Source: an uncultured Paracoccaceae bacterium
GTDB taxonomy: Bacteria > Pseudomonadota > Alphaproteobacteria > Rhodobacterales > Rhodobacteraceae
DNA length: 64,000 nucleotides
Assembly: GCA_947493745.1 (NCBI GenBank)
Contig: CANLSM010000002.1
Coordinates: 62,001-126,000 of the forward strand
Direction: 5' to 3'
The notes below the pieces were generated by a model. That model made no database searches. It had not been told where the DNA came from and was given only the letters and a program-made list of their open reading frames with translations. Shown piece by piece: positions 55,123 to 63,672 of the stretch (the stretch's first letter is position 1; each line of letters starts with the position of its first letter). The translations under genes were made by a program, and so were the position numbers.

Positions 55123-55998
55123 GTGAAAACACTTCTTACGACCGCCGCGATGGTTCTGGCGGCAGGCATGAGCATGGCCGAACCGGTCAAGGTGGCGGTG
55201 GTCAACGGCCCGCTTGCCTCCTTCGTGGAAACGCTTGGCGGAGACGGGGTCGAGGTGATCTTCCCGGCCCCGACCGATGGCGATCCGGCCTTCTGGTCGC
55301 CGACCGCAGATGACATCGCGCAATATCAATCGGCGGATGTGATCCTGCTCAATGGCGCGGGATATGCCGGGTGGGTCAAAAATGCGTCCCTGCCGCGCGC
55401 CAAGCTTACCGACACGTCCAAGGCCTTCAAGGGGCAGTTGATCGAGATCGAAGGCGATCTGACCCACAGCCATGGCGGCGAGGGGGAGCATTCGCACACC
55501 GGGGTCGCGCGCACCACCTGGCTTGATCTGCAATTCGCGGCAATGCAGGTGGAGGCCACCTCGCTGGCGCTCGAACCCCTGCTGGACCCCGAGGATCTGG
55601 CGGCCGCGACCCGGGTGCTGATCCAGGAACTCATTCTGCTCGATACCGATTTCGCGGAACTGGCGGCGAAAATCTCAGGGCCGGTTATCGCGTCCCACCC
55701 GCGTTACGAGTATTTTACCCGTGCCTACGGGCTGGACAGCATCGGTCTGCACTGGGAGGCCGATGAAGTGCCGACGCCCGCGCAAGTCGCCGATCTCAAG
55801 GCGAGAATCGCGGGAACGAATACCCGGATTTTCCTCTGGGAAGCCGAACCGATCCCGGAAGCTGCCAAGGCCGTTTCTGATCTCGGCCTTGTCGGCGTGA
55901 TCTTTGATCCCGGCGATCACCTGACCGATGGGCAGAGTTTTCAGGAGCTTATGCGCGAGAACTACAGCAGGCTTGAGGCCGGGATCGCCGCCTCATAA
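55123..55998 (+). CDS. ZnuA-like metal-binding protein lacking two canonical His ligands
   Basis: 291 residues with a signal peptide (LLTTAAMVLAAGMSMA) and the cluster-9 fold. The His-rich loop is present (His115, 117, 123, 125 in THSHGGEGEHSHTG) and His192 in SHPRYEYFTRAYGL is kept, but the ligand in the usual DPHxYEP motif is Ala56 (DGDPAFWSPTADD) and the HxWLD ligand is Thr131 (TTWLDL). It may bind metal differently from ZnuA, or not at all. GTG 55123 start. Last gene of the FtsX unit; it converges on the DUF4198 gene with a 6-base overlap. Confidence 0.82.
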   Translation: MKTLLTTAAMVLAAGMSMAEPVKVAVVNGPLASFVETLGGDGVEVIFPAPTDGDPAFWSPTADDIAQYQSADVILLNGAGYAGWVKNASLPRAKLTDTSKAFKGQLIEIEGDLTHSHGGEGEHSHTGVARTTWLDLQFAAMQVEATSLALEPLLDPEDLAAATRVLIQELILLDTDFAELAAKISGPVIASHPRYEYFTRAYGLDSIGLHWEADEVPTPAQVADLKARIAGTNTRIFLWEAEPIPEAAKAVSDLGLVGVIFDPGDHLTDGQSFQELMRENYSRLEAGIAAS

Positions 55999-56808
55999 CT
56001 CGTAGGTCAGCGAGGCCCAGAGGGTCACCCAATGGGCGTTCATCGTTTCCTTCAGGCGTCCCTCCGCCTCCCTGATCTCGACAGCATTCACCATGAACTC
56101 GCCACCACCGCGGCGCGGCACCGTGAACTGACCCTTCGCATCGGTCACGAAGTCGAGTTTTTCCACCGAACTGGGCGAGGGTTTGTGAAAGACGAAGGCA
56201 GGCGCATTCGGGACCGGTTTGCCGCGTGAGAGGACCTGAAACCGGATATCGCCGGAATGGGTATAGGGGTTGTCGAGCGCAACCAACTCGTAGGGCAGGC
56301 CGACCGCGCGGTCCGCACCCTCGCCATTGCCGACCGCAACCAGCGTCTTGGCATAGCGGAAATAGGCCTCACGGATTTTCTCCTCGGGCATGCCCTTTGC
56401 GCGGTGCACTTCCAGCGCGGCTTCCAGATGCTTGCCGCGCAGGAACCTCTCGAATTTCTCCATCGTGGCATAGGTCAGCGAGTTCGCCGTCGACTGATGC
56501 CAGACGATGTTAAGCCCCGGACCTGTCGGGCGGACCTGAATGGCGGGCCTGTCGCCTGTCTTGCCGGGCAGGCTGGCCTCGCCACTGGCCGAGACCACGC
56601 CCGAGCGGGAGTAGCCGCGTTGGGAATAGGACATCTCCGAGCCCTTGAAATTCTCGCCGTTGATCGCAACCGCCACGATCTTCTCGCCTTCGGACAGGCG
56701 ATACTTGACCGGCTCGAACCAGAATTCATGCGCCTGAGCGGGCAGGGCGATCAGCAGGGCAGCAACAATAAGGGCGCGCAAGGGAACTCTCCGTTTGATG
56801 ATGTTCAA
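55993..56808 (-). CDS. DUF4198 periplasmic protein with an N-terminal His after signal cleavage
   Basis: 271 residues. The signal peptide ends PAQA, making the mature N terminus His27-Glu-Phe-Trp (HEFWFEPVKYRLSEGEKI), the conserved opening of DUF4198, followed by beta-sandwich domains (TGDRPAIQVRPTGPGLNIVW near 84-103; a C-terminal DAKGQFTVPRRGGGEFMVNA). Relatives accompany nickel or cobalt transporters; an exposed N-terminal His could bind Cu or Ni. It converges on the ZnuA-like gene, suggesting shared metal work, but it has its own promoter. Confidence 0.83.
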   Translation of the reverse strand: MNIIKRRVPLRALIVAALLIALPAQAHEFWFEPVKYRLSEGEKIVAVAINGENFKGSEMSYSQRGYSRSGVVSASGEASLPGKTGDRPAIQVRPTGPGLNIVWHQSTANSLTYATMEKFERFLRGKHLEAALEVHRAKGMPEEKIREAYFRYAKTLVAVGNGEGADRAVGLPYELVALDNPYTHSGDIRFQVLSRGKPVPNAPAFVFHKPSPSSVEKLDFVTDAKGQFTVPRRGGGEFMVNAVEIREAEGRLKETMNAHWVTLWASLTYEL

Positions 56809-56841
56809 GAGGTAGCGCGGTCGGTCGTGCCTGACCAGTCT

Positions 56842-58881
56842 TCAGGCGCGCCTGCGCCGCCTGCGTCCACCCTCGCCGTCACCGCCTGTGTTGAACATCA
56901 CGTCAGGCAAACCCGCCACGGCGCGCAGCTTGGGGAAGGGGGCCGTGGCATGCGGGATATGGTTCGCGGCGACGAAATGTTCCTGAAAACGCGGCTCCAC
57001 GGCGGTTTCGACCTTCTCGATCCGTCGCACCACAGTCTCGATCTCGCGCCGCGCGGCAGAGTTCAGGAGTGCAATCCGCGCACCCGTTCCGGCGGCGTTC
57101 CCGGCGGATGTCACTTTTTCGATATCGCAATCAGGGATCATGCCCAGAACCATGGCGTGTTTGGGTGAGATATGGGCGCCAAAGGCCCCGGCGAGGACGA
57201 CGCGGTCAACCTCATCGACTTCCAGTTGGTCCATCAGCAGCCGCGCGCCTGCATAAAGCGCGGATTTGGCCAGTTGAATGGCCCGCACATCGCCTTGCGA
57301 GACCAGAATGCGCGCACCGCCCGACAGGTCGCTGTCGCACAGCAGATAGGAATGCGTTCGCCCATCAGCTTCGATCCGGTCCGATCCGGTCTGTGTTGCC
57401 GAGCCGATCAGCCCGCCCGCATCCACAAGGCCCGCCATGCGCATCTCGGCAATCGCCTCGATGATGCCGGAGCCGCAGATGCCGGTGATGCCGGTGCTGC
57501 GTGTGGCCTCGACAAAGCCCGGCTCGTTGGACCACAGATCGCAGCCGATGACCTTGAAGCGTGGCAGCTTTGAGGTCGGGTCGATCTCGACCCGTTCGAT
57601 GGCCCCCGGCGCGGCGCGCTGCCCACAGGAGATCTGTGCCCCCTCAAAGGCCGGTCCGGTGGGGGATGAGCAGGCAAGCACACGCTCCTTGTTGCCAAGC
57701 AGGATCTCGGCATTGGTTCCGACATCGACGATCAGCACGAGGTCTTCCGACAGGTTCGGTGCCTCGGACAGCGCGACGGCCGCCGCATCCGCACCGACAT
57801 GGCCTGCGATACAGGGCAAGATGTAGATCCGCGCGTCCGCGTGCAGCCGCATCTCGATCTCATTGGCCCAGAGCGTCATGCTGTCCGATGTCGCCAGCGC
57901 GAAGGGTGCCTGACCAAGCTCCACCGGATCAATGCCCAGAAGCAGGTGGTGCATGACCGGGTTGGCCACGATCACCGCCTCCATGATCAGTTCCGGGGCG
58001 ATCTGCGCCTCGGCCGAGATCTGCTGGGTCAACGCGTTCATCGCGTCGCGCACGGCGCGTGTCATCTCCAGATCGCCGCCGGGGTTCATCATCGAATAGC
58101 TGACCCGGCTCATCAGATCCTCGCCAAAGCGGATCTGCGGGTTCATCAGGCCCGATGATGCGACCACATCACCGTTCTGCAAATCGCAGAGATGTGCCGC
58201 AATCGTGGTTGAGCCGAGATCAATCGCCAGCCCGTAGATCGAGCCGTCATGATAGCCCGGCCAGACGTGGGTGATACGCGCAGGCCCCAGCCCGTCGCCA
58301 TGATAGACCGCACAAGTCACCTTCCACTCGCCCTTGCGCAGCGCCTGTTGCAGAACCTGCAAGGTGCGCAGGTCGCCCTGCACATGGGCCAGGTCCCATT
58401 GTGCGGTCAGTGCATCGATCAGCCGTTCCAGATCACCCGAGGGCTCATGCATGTCGGGCTCTGCCACCTCGACATAATAGAGCCGCGTGCAGGGATCCAT
58501 GATGATCTCCCGCGCCTCGGCGCGTTTGCGCACGACCTGCTTGTGAACCTGGCTTTCGGGCGGCACATCGATGACCACATCGCGTTGCACGGTCGCCTGG
58601 CAGCCCAGCCTGCGCCCCTCGGTCAGGCCGCGCTTGGACTTGTAACGCTCCTCGACCGCGTTCCAGTCCGACAGAGCGTCATCGTGCACGGTCAATCCGT
58701 GTTTGGAAAACTCGCCATAGGACGGCGTGATCTGGCACTTTGAGCAGATGCCCCGCCCGCCACAGACCGAATCGAGATCGACACCCAGCTGACGGGCAGC
58801 CGTCAGCACCGGCGTGCCGACCGGGAAATGGCCGCGCTTGCCGGAAGGTGTGAAAATCACAAGGGGATCGGAACTGCTCAT
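56842..58881 (-). CDS. RACo-like ferredoxin-ASKHA corrinoid-activating protein
   Basis: 679 residues. The N-terminal [2Fe-2S] domain has Cys40, Cys46, Cys49 and Cys94 (VCGGRGICSKC). The remainder is the ASKHA ATPase core of the DUF4445 type (YGLAIDLGSTTIAAHLCDLQ near 211-230; VLIVDVGTNAEILLGNKERV near 379-398; VVLAGAFGAHISPKHAMVLG near 570-589). It should use ATP to reduce oxidised corrinoid proteins so that methyl transfer can restart. No corrinoid protein or methyltransferase gene is in the window. The C terminus ends in an Arg-rich tail. It starts at ATG 58881. Confidence 0.87.
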   Translation of the reverse strand: MSSSDPLVIFTPSGKRGHFPVGTPVLTAARQLGVDLDSVCGGRGICSKCQITPSYGEFSKHGLTVHDDALSDWNAVEERYKSKRGLTEGRRLGCQATVQRDVVIDVPPESQVHKQVVRKRAEAREIIMDPCTRLYYVEVAEPDMHEPSGDLERLIDALTAQWDLAHVQGDLRTLQVLQQALRKGEWKVTCAVYHGDGLGPARITHVWPGYHDGSIYGLAIDLGSTTIAAHLCDLQNGDVVASSGLMNPQIRFGEDLMSRVSYSMMNPGGDLEMTRAVRDAMNALTQQISAEAQIAPELIMEAVIVANPVMHHLLLGIDPVELGQAPFALATSDSMTLWANEIEMRLHADARIYILPCIAGHVGADAAAVALSEAPNLSEDLVLIVDVGTNAEILLGNKERVLACSSPTGPAFEGAQISCGQRAAPGAIERVEIDPTSKLPRFKVIGCDLWSNEPGFVEATRSTGITGICGSGIIEAIAEMRMAGLVDAGGLIGSATQTGSDRIEADGRTHSYLLCDSDLSGGARILVSQGDVRAIQLAKSALYAGARLLMDQLEVDEVDRVVLAGAFGAHISPKHAMVLGMIPDCDIEKVTSAGNAAGTGARIALLNSAARREIETVVRRIEKVETAVEPRFQEHFVAANHIPHATAPFPKLRAVAGLPDVMFNTGGDGEGGRRRRRRA

Positions 58882-59053
58882 GTGCCACTCATCTTGTCGT
58901 TGTTGATCTATCTCTGGCAGGCTTTGGGGGCAGTTTCCAGCCTCTCTGCGGCCAAAACGGACCCGCCCGCGGCACGGATCACACGATTGGGTGAATTGCC
59001 GCAGGCCAAACAAGCCAATAGATTGACCGGGAAACAAAATGGGGAGCTATCCG

Positions 59054-59953
59054 ATGTCCATCAAAAGCTGGATCAGAACCGCCGCCTTTGCGGCAGCCTG
59101 TGTCTTTGCGCAGACCGCTTTCGCCTCCGGTTGGGGCGCATTGAGCGATCCCGGCGATGTCCGGAGCATGGGTGACACGCCCAAAATCGACATCCGCAGT
59201 GCCGAGGCCTTTGCCGAAGGTCACATCCCCGGTGCCATCAACGCACCTTACGGGCTGTGGCGCGGGCCGAAAGAAAATCCCGGCCGGGTGCCGGACGAGG
59301 CCACCCTGCAAACCCTTCTGCAGTCGCTTGGGCTTGAGCATGGCGGAGATGTTCTGATCATCCATGAGGGCAAGAACGCCACCGATTTCGGAGCCGCCGC
59401 AAGGGTCTACTGGACGCTGAAATCTGCCGGATTTGAAAGCCTTTCGATCCTCAACGGTGGACATAACGCATGGGTCGCGGATGGTGGCAAGCTGGAGACC
59501 GGTGCCGTGACACCTGCCTCGTCAGATATCGAGATCAGATTTTCCGATACCTGGATGATTGATCGCGAGGGGGTCGGCGACGTGGTCGCAGGCAATTCGG
59601 AGGCGGTTCTGATCGACGCCCGCCCACTCGATTTCTTCACTGGCGACAAGAAACATGGTGCGGCCACGGAGGCCGGAACGCTGGAGACCGCGCTCAACAT
59701 CGTGCATTCGACCTGGTTTGGCGCGGGCAGTCCGGTGCTGGACGCCCAAAGCACCGATATCGAGATGATCCGCAAGGTGGCCGCCGAGAATGCAGGCGCG
59801 CCGCTTGTCAGCTTCTGCAACACCGGCCATTGGGCCGCGACGAACTGGTTTGCGGCCTCCGAGCTTGCCGGGATCGAGGGCGTGAAGCTCTACCCTGAAA
59901 GCATGGTCGGCTGGACCCTTCTGGGCGGTGCTGTGGTCAACGGCGAGGGCTGA
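59054..59953 (+). CDS. Periplasmic thiosulfate sulfurtransferase (rhodanese, two domains)
   Basis: 299 residues with a signal peptide (AAFAAACVFAQTAFA near 10-24). The first rhodanese domain (about 40-135) has IHEGKNATD at the active loop and no Cys, so it is structural; the second (about 155-295) has the active loop SFCNTGHWAA with the catalytic Cys. It transfers sulfane sulfur to cyanide or thiols. ATG 59054 follows a GGGGAGC site, making it better than 59039. Monocistronic. Confidence 0.88.
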   Translation: MSIKSWIRTAAFAAACVFAQTAFASGWGALSDPGDVRSMGDTPKIDIRSAEAFAEGHIPGAINAPYGLWRGPKENPGRVPDEATLQTLLQSLGLEHGGDVLIIHEGKNATDFGAAARVYWTLKSAGFESLSILNGGHNAWVADGGKLETGAVTPASSDIEIRFSDTWMIDREGVGDVVAGNSEAVLIDARPLDFFTGDKKHGAATEAGTLETALNIVHSTWFGAGSPVLDAQSTDIEMIRKVAAENAGAPLVSFCNTGHWAATNWFAASELAGIEGVKLYPESMVGWTLLGGAVVNGEG

Positions 59954-60026
59954 CACTCAAAAGGCGGGTTGAGTTCCGGCGGTCGGCGCGCCATCTAAGC
60001 GCAAACACTGATCGCCGGAGATTACT

Positions 60027-60809
60027 ATGTCCTATCGCGCCCGTCTTGATGCCTGGCTCTCCAGTCCGACCGTGCGTTACAGCATCCTTGGTGTGATCGC
60101 CTTCAACGCGGTGATACTCGGGATGGAGACCTCTCAGACGCTGATGGATCGCATAGGTCCGGCTCTGGTCAACCTCGATCGCATCTGCCTTGGCATCTTC
60201 GTGATTGAACTGGTGCTCAAGCTGATTGCGCAGGGTGGACGGTTCTTCCGCAGCGGCTGGAACATCTTCGACTTCGTGATTGTCGGCATCTCGCTTGCAC
60301 CGGCGAGCGACGGGCTGAGTGTGCTGCGTGCGATGCGGATCCTGCGGGTCCTGCGCGTGGTTTCCGTCATGCCATCGCTGAGGCGTGTGGTCGAGGGGTT
60401 GGTGAACGCGCTGCCGGGGATGGCCTCGGTTTTCGGGCTGATGTCGCTGATCTTCTACATCGCGGCCGTGATGGCGACGAAGATGTTCGGACCGAGTTTC
60501 CCGGACTGGTTCGGCTCCATCGGACGATCCGCCTACTCGCTCTTCCAGATCATGACGCTGGAGAGCTGGTCCATGGGCATCGTTCGTCCAGTGATGGAGA
60601 TCTACCCCTGGGCCTGGGCGTTCTTCGTTCCGTTCATTCTGGTCACCACCTTTGCGGTGGTGAACCTTGTTGTCGGTCTCATCGTGAACTCCATGCAGGA
60701 GGCGCACGGCGTTGAGGAAAGCGAGAAGACCGACGCCTATCGGGACGATGTGCTGGAGACGCTTCGCGAAATCAACGGGCGGCTTGAGCGGCTGGAAAAG
60801 GGCCGCTGA
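60027..60809 (+). CDS. Bacterial voltage-gated sodium channel (NavBac type)
   Basis: 260 residues: a six-helix ion transport domain. The S4 sensor carries Arg101, Arg104, Arg107 and Arg110 at three-residue spacing, and the selectivity filter is TLESWSM at 177-183, identical to the NavAb/NavMs filter. The C terminus (ETLREINGRLERLEKGR) is a short coiled coil for tetramer assembly. It is a voltage-gated Na+ channel of the inner membrane, common in marine bacteria. It converges on gcrA, 41 bases apart. Confidence 0.94.
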   Translation: MSYRARLDAWLSSPTVRYSILGVIAFNAVILGMETSQTLMDRIGPALVNLDRICLGIFVIELVLKLIAQGGRFFRSGWNIFDFVIVGISLAPASDGLSVLRAMRILRVLRVVSVMPSLRRVVEGLVNALPGMASVFGLMSLIFYIAAVMATKMFGPSFPDWFGSIGRSAYSLFQIMTLESWSMGIVRPVMEIYPWAWAFFVPFILVTTFAVVNLVVGLIVNSMQEAHGVEESEKTDAYRDDVLETLREINGRLERLEKGR

Positions 60810-60850
60810 CGCAGGGCCGCAAGCGCAATATCAGGCGGAGCGATGCAGGC

Positions 60851-61435
60851 TCAGCGGCTCGCTGATCTGCGATCCCTGCGGCTGGACATCGGCTGGAAGG
60901 CCACGCCAACATGGGTTTCGCAATAGGGCTTGCCCGGCTCGACCGGATGGCCGCAGAACCAGAAATCCTCGGTCGCGGGGTCGCCGATGGGCCATTTGCA
61001 GGTGCGCTCGGTCAGTTGCATGAGTGTCAGCTTCTTGGCTTTCTTCTCAAGCGCGCGCAGGTTTGCACGCTGCTCCTCGGTGATTTCCGACTGGCTAGGC
61101 TGCGGCGGCAGCGGTTGACCGGCGGTGATGATCGGTTTGACGCGGGCGACTTCCTTCACGGCAACCGGTTTCGCGGGTTCCGCCGCCGGTTTCGGGTCTG
61201 CTGCCGGTTTCGCGGGCTTGGCCTTCGCCTCAGCCGGTTGGGGCTTCGCGGTTTTCTCTTCCGCGGGCTTGGCGGCCTTTGCAGGCGTTGCCCGGTTCGA
61301 CAGACCCAGACGATGTACCTTGCCGATAACCGCGTTGCGGGTCACGCCGCCCAGTTCCTTGGCGATCTGCGAGGCCGACTGACCCTCGCCCCACATCTTG
61401 GTCAGGATTTCAACACGCTCATCGGTCCAGGACAT
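60851..61435 (-). CDS. gcrA: Cell cycle regulator GcrA
   Basis: 194 residues. The N-terminal DNA-binding helix-turn-helix is canonical (MSWTDERVEILTKMWGEGQS then ASQIAKELGGVTRNAVIGKV, 1-40). A Pro/Ala/Lys-rich linker (about 48-100) separates it from the C-terminal sigma-70-binding domain, with CKWPIGDPATEDFWFCGHPV and PYCETHVGVAF. GcrA with CcrM methylation controls cell-cycle genes in alphaproteobacteria. ATG 61435 has a GGAGAG site; the longer frame to 61660 is unlikely. Confidence 0.94.
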   Translation of the reverse strand: MSWTDERVEILTKMWGEGQSASQIAKELGGVTRNAVIGKVHRLGLSNRATPAKAAKPAEEKTAKPQPAEAKAKPAKPAADPKPAAEPAKPVAVKEVARVKPIITAGQPLPPQPSQSEITEEQRANLRALEKKAKKLTLMQLTERTCKWPIGDPATEDFWFCGHPVEPGKPYCETHVGVAFQPMSSRRDRRSASR

Positions 61436-61581
61436 CTCGGCTCTCCATATCTGGCGCAGGCCCCTGTCCGGCGTTCCAGAACGATCATGCTGGCGGGAGG
61501 TGGTACTGCAGTTGGCCCTATTGTAACCTCTCGTGCTTGCGATACAAGAGCCGCAGGCGATTTCCCCAACGGAGTACGCGC

Positions 61582-62397
61582 ATGTCCGCACCCGACCTGA
61601 CCTTCCGTCCCATGGGCGAACGCCGCTTTGGCCGTTGGAACTGGCTCGGCCTGCGCACATTGATCGAGCGTGAGGTCCGCCGCTTCACAAATGTCTGGAC
61701 CCAGACCCTGCTGGCGCCTGTCGCTACGGGACTTTTGTTCATGCTGGTTTTCACGCTGGCCATCGGAACACGGCGCGGCGATATCGGCGGCATTCCGTTC
61801 GCGCAGTTCCTTGCCCCCGGCATTCTGATGATGACGGTGATCCAGAACGCTTTCGCCAATACCTCAAGCTCTCTGCTGATCTCGAAAGTTCAGGGAAATA
61901 TCGTCGATACGCTGATGCCACCGCTCAGCGCGTCCGAACTGGTCATAGGCTTTGCCGCCGGTGGTGTGATCCGCGGGCTTTTTGTCGCCCTGGCCGTCGG
62001 CCTCGTGGTCTTTCCCATGGTCGGGCTTGGATTGCCGAATGTTCTGTGGGCGCTTGCCTTCATCCTGCTCGGCAGTTCGATCATGTCGGTTCTGGGGCTT
62101 CTGGCGGCAATCTACGCGCAGAAATTCGATCAGATGGCGGCGGTGACGAATTTTGTCATCACGCCACTCAGTTTCCTGTCGGGTACGTTCTATTCGATCA
62201 CGATCCTGCCCGAGCCGATGCAGATCGCGAGCCGCGGCAACCCGTTTTTCTACATGATCGACGGGATGCGCTATGCGGTGCTGGGGCAGTCTGATGCCTC
62301 GCCCTGGATCGGGCTGGCGGTCCTGTTTGTCACGACCGCGTTGCTTTATGCCCTTGCATGGCGATGGTTCGCGACGGGGTATCGTCTCAAAAGTTGA
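61582..62397 (+). CDS. ABC-2 type transporter permease
   Basis: 271 residues with six transmembrane helices (LLAPVATGLLFMLVFTLAIG near 43-62; LVIGFAAGGVIRGLFVALAV near 117-136; MSVLGLLAAIYAQKF near 168). The conserved LSGTFYSITILPEPMQIASR motif (near 203-222) marks the ABC-2 permease family. The ATPase partner must lie outside the window. ATG 61582 follows GGAG; the longer start at 61537 is less likely. A terminator follows. The substrate is not deducible. Confidence 0.86.
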   Translation: MSAPDLTFRPMGERRFGRWNWLGLRTLIEREVRRFTNVWTQTLLAPVATGLLFMLVFTLAIGTRRGDIGGIPFAQFLAPGILMMTVIQNAFANTSSSLLISKVQGNIVDTLMPPLSASELVIGFAAGGVIRGLFVALAVGLVVFPMVGLGLPNVLWALAFILLGSSIMSVLGLLAAIYAQKFDQMAAVTNFVITPLSFLSGTFYSITILPEPMQIASRGNPFFYMIDGMRYAVLGQSDASPWIGLAVLFVTTALLYALAWRWFATGYRLKS

Positions 62398-62430
62398 CTT
62401 GGAAAGTCATTTCCGGCACATGAGAATTTG

Positions 62431-62459
62431 ACCCCACCGCAGGCCGCCGGTGGGGTTTT
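62431..62459 (+). terminator. Rho-independent terminator after the ABC-2 permease
   Basis: ACCCCACCG (62431-62439) pairs with CGGTGGGGT (62448-62456) around 8 bases and runs into TTTT. It also separates this unit from argD. Confidence 0.9.
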
Positions 62460-62493
62460 CGTTTGTAAACCGCGGCCATGAGGAGAAGATGAC

Positions 62494-63672
62494 GTGATTT
62501 CGCCCGTCCTGCCGTCATACGCACGGGCACCGCTTTCCTTTACGGAAGGTGAGGGCCCCTGGCTGATATCCGAGAGTGGTGATCGCTACCTCGACCTTGG
62601 CGCCGGCATTGCCGTGAACGCCCTTGGTCATGCGAACCCGCGCCTCGTAGCCGCGTTGGAAGGGCAGGCCCGACGACTGTGGCACACGTCAAACCTCTAC
62701 GAGATCCCCAACCAGAAGGCTCTGGCCGAGCGTCTGGTCGAGCATACCTTCGGCGACACGGTGTTTTTCACGAACTCCGGCACTGAAGCCATGGAATGCT
62801 GCGTGAAGATGGCGCGGAAGTACTTTCACGCCACAGGCAGGCCCGAGCGGTACCGGATGATCACCTTCTCGGGCTCCTTCCATGGACGCACGCTGGGGAT
62901 GATCGCCGCCGCTGGTTCCGAGAAGCTGACGGACGGTTTCGGCCCGATGCTCGACGGCTTCGATCACGTCGCGTTTGGTGATCACGATGGACTCAAGGCT
63001 GCCATCACCGACGAGACGGCTGCGATCATCATCGAACCCGTTCTGGGTGAGGGCGGCATCAAGCCGGTTCCGGCACAATGCATGCGAGGCATCCGTGACC
63101 TGTGCGATGAGCATGGTCTGCTGATGATCTGTGACGAGATCCAGTGCGGCGTCGGGCGAACCGGCAAGCTTTTTGCGCATGAATGGGCCGGGGTGACGCC
63201 CGATATCATGGCGGTCGCCAAGGGCATCGGCGGAGGTTTTCCGCTGGGGGCTTGCGTTGCGAGCGAGAATGCCGCGCAAGGCATGACCGCTGGCAGCCAT
63301 GGCTCCACCTATGGCGGCAACCCGTTGGCCTGTGCCGTTGGGTGCGAGGTGCTCGATGTGGTGCTGGAGGAAGGTTTCCTCGACCGTGTCTCGCGTATCT
63401 CGGGGCGATTGCGTCAGGGTCTGGAGGGGCTGATTGCCTCCCACCCGGACGTGTTCGAGAGCGTGCGGGGCGAGGGCCTGATGCTGGGTCTGGTCTGCAA
63501 GGCACCCAATATGGACGTCATCCAGGCAGGCTATGACAATCACCTTCTCAGTGTTCCCGCTGCCGAGAACGTGGTGCGCATCCTGCCGCCGCTCAATCTG
63601 ACAGATGCGGAGGTGGACGAAGCGCTGCGCAGGCTTGATGCGGCTGCCTGCCAGGTGGAGGGGGCCTCATGA
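62494..63672 (+). CDS. argD: Acetylornithine aminotransferase (argD-type)
   Basis: 392 residues, class III PLP aminotransferase. The domain order is standard: [20 protein letters not shown] near 31-50, [20 protein letters not shown] near 90-109, [20 protein letters not shown] near 209-228 and the PLP lysine in [13 protein letters not shown] near 242-254. It uses glutamate to aminate N-acetylglutamate semialdehyde. GTG 62494 start with a GGAGAAG site. argF overlaps its stop as ATGA, giving an arginine operon. Confidence 0.94.
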   Translation: MISPVLPSYARAPLSFTEGEGPWLISESGDRYLDLGAGIAVNALGHANPRLVAALEGQARRLWHTSNLYEIPNQKALAERLVEHTFGDTVFFTNSGTEAMECCVKMARKYFHATGRPERYRMITFSGSFHGRTLGMIAAAGSEKLTDGFGPMLDGFDHVAFGDHDGLKAAITDETAAIIIEPVLGEGGIKPVPAQCMRGIRDLCDEHGLLMICDEIQCGVGRTGKLFAHEWAGVTPDIMAVAKGIGGGFPLGACVASENAAQGMTAGSHGSTYGGNPLACAVGCEVLDVVLEEGFLDRVSRISGRLRQGLEGLIASHPDVFESVRGEGLMLGLVCKAPNMDVIQAGYDNHLLSVPAAENVVRILPPLNLTDAEVDEALRRLDAAACQVEGAS

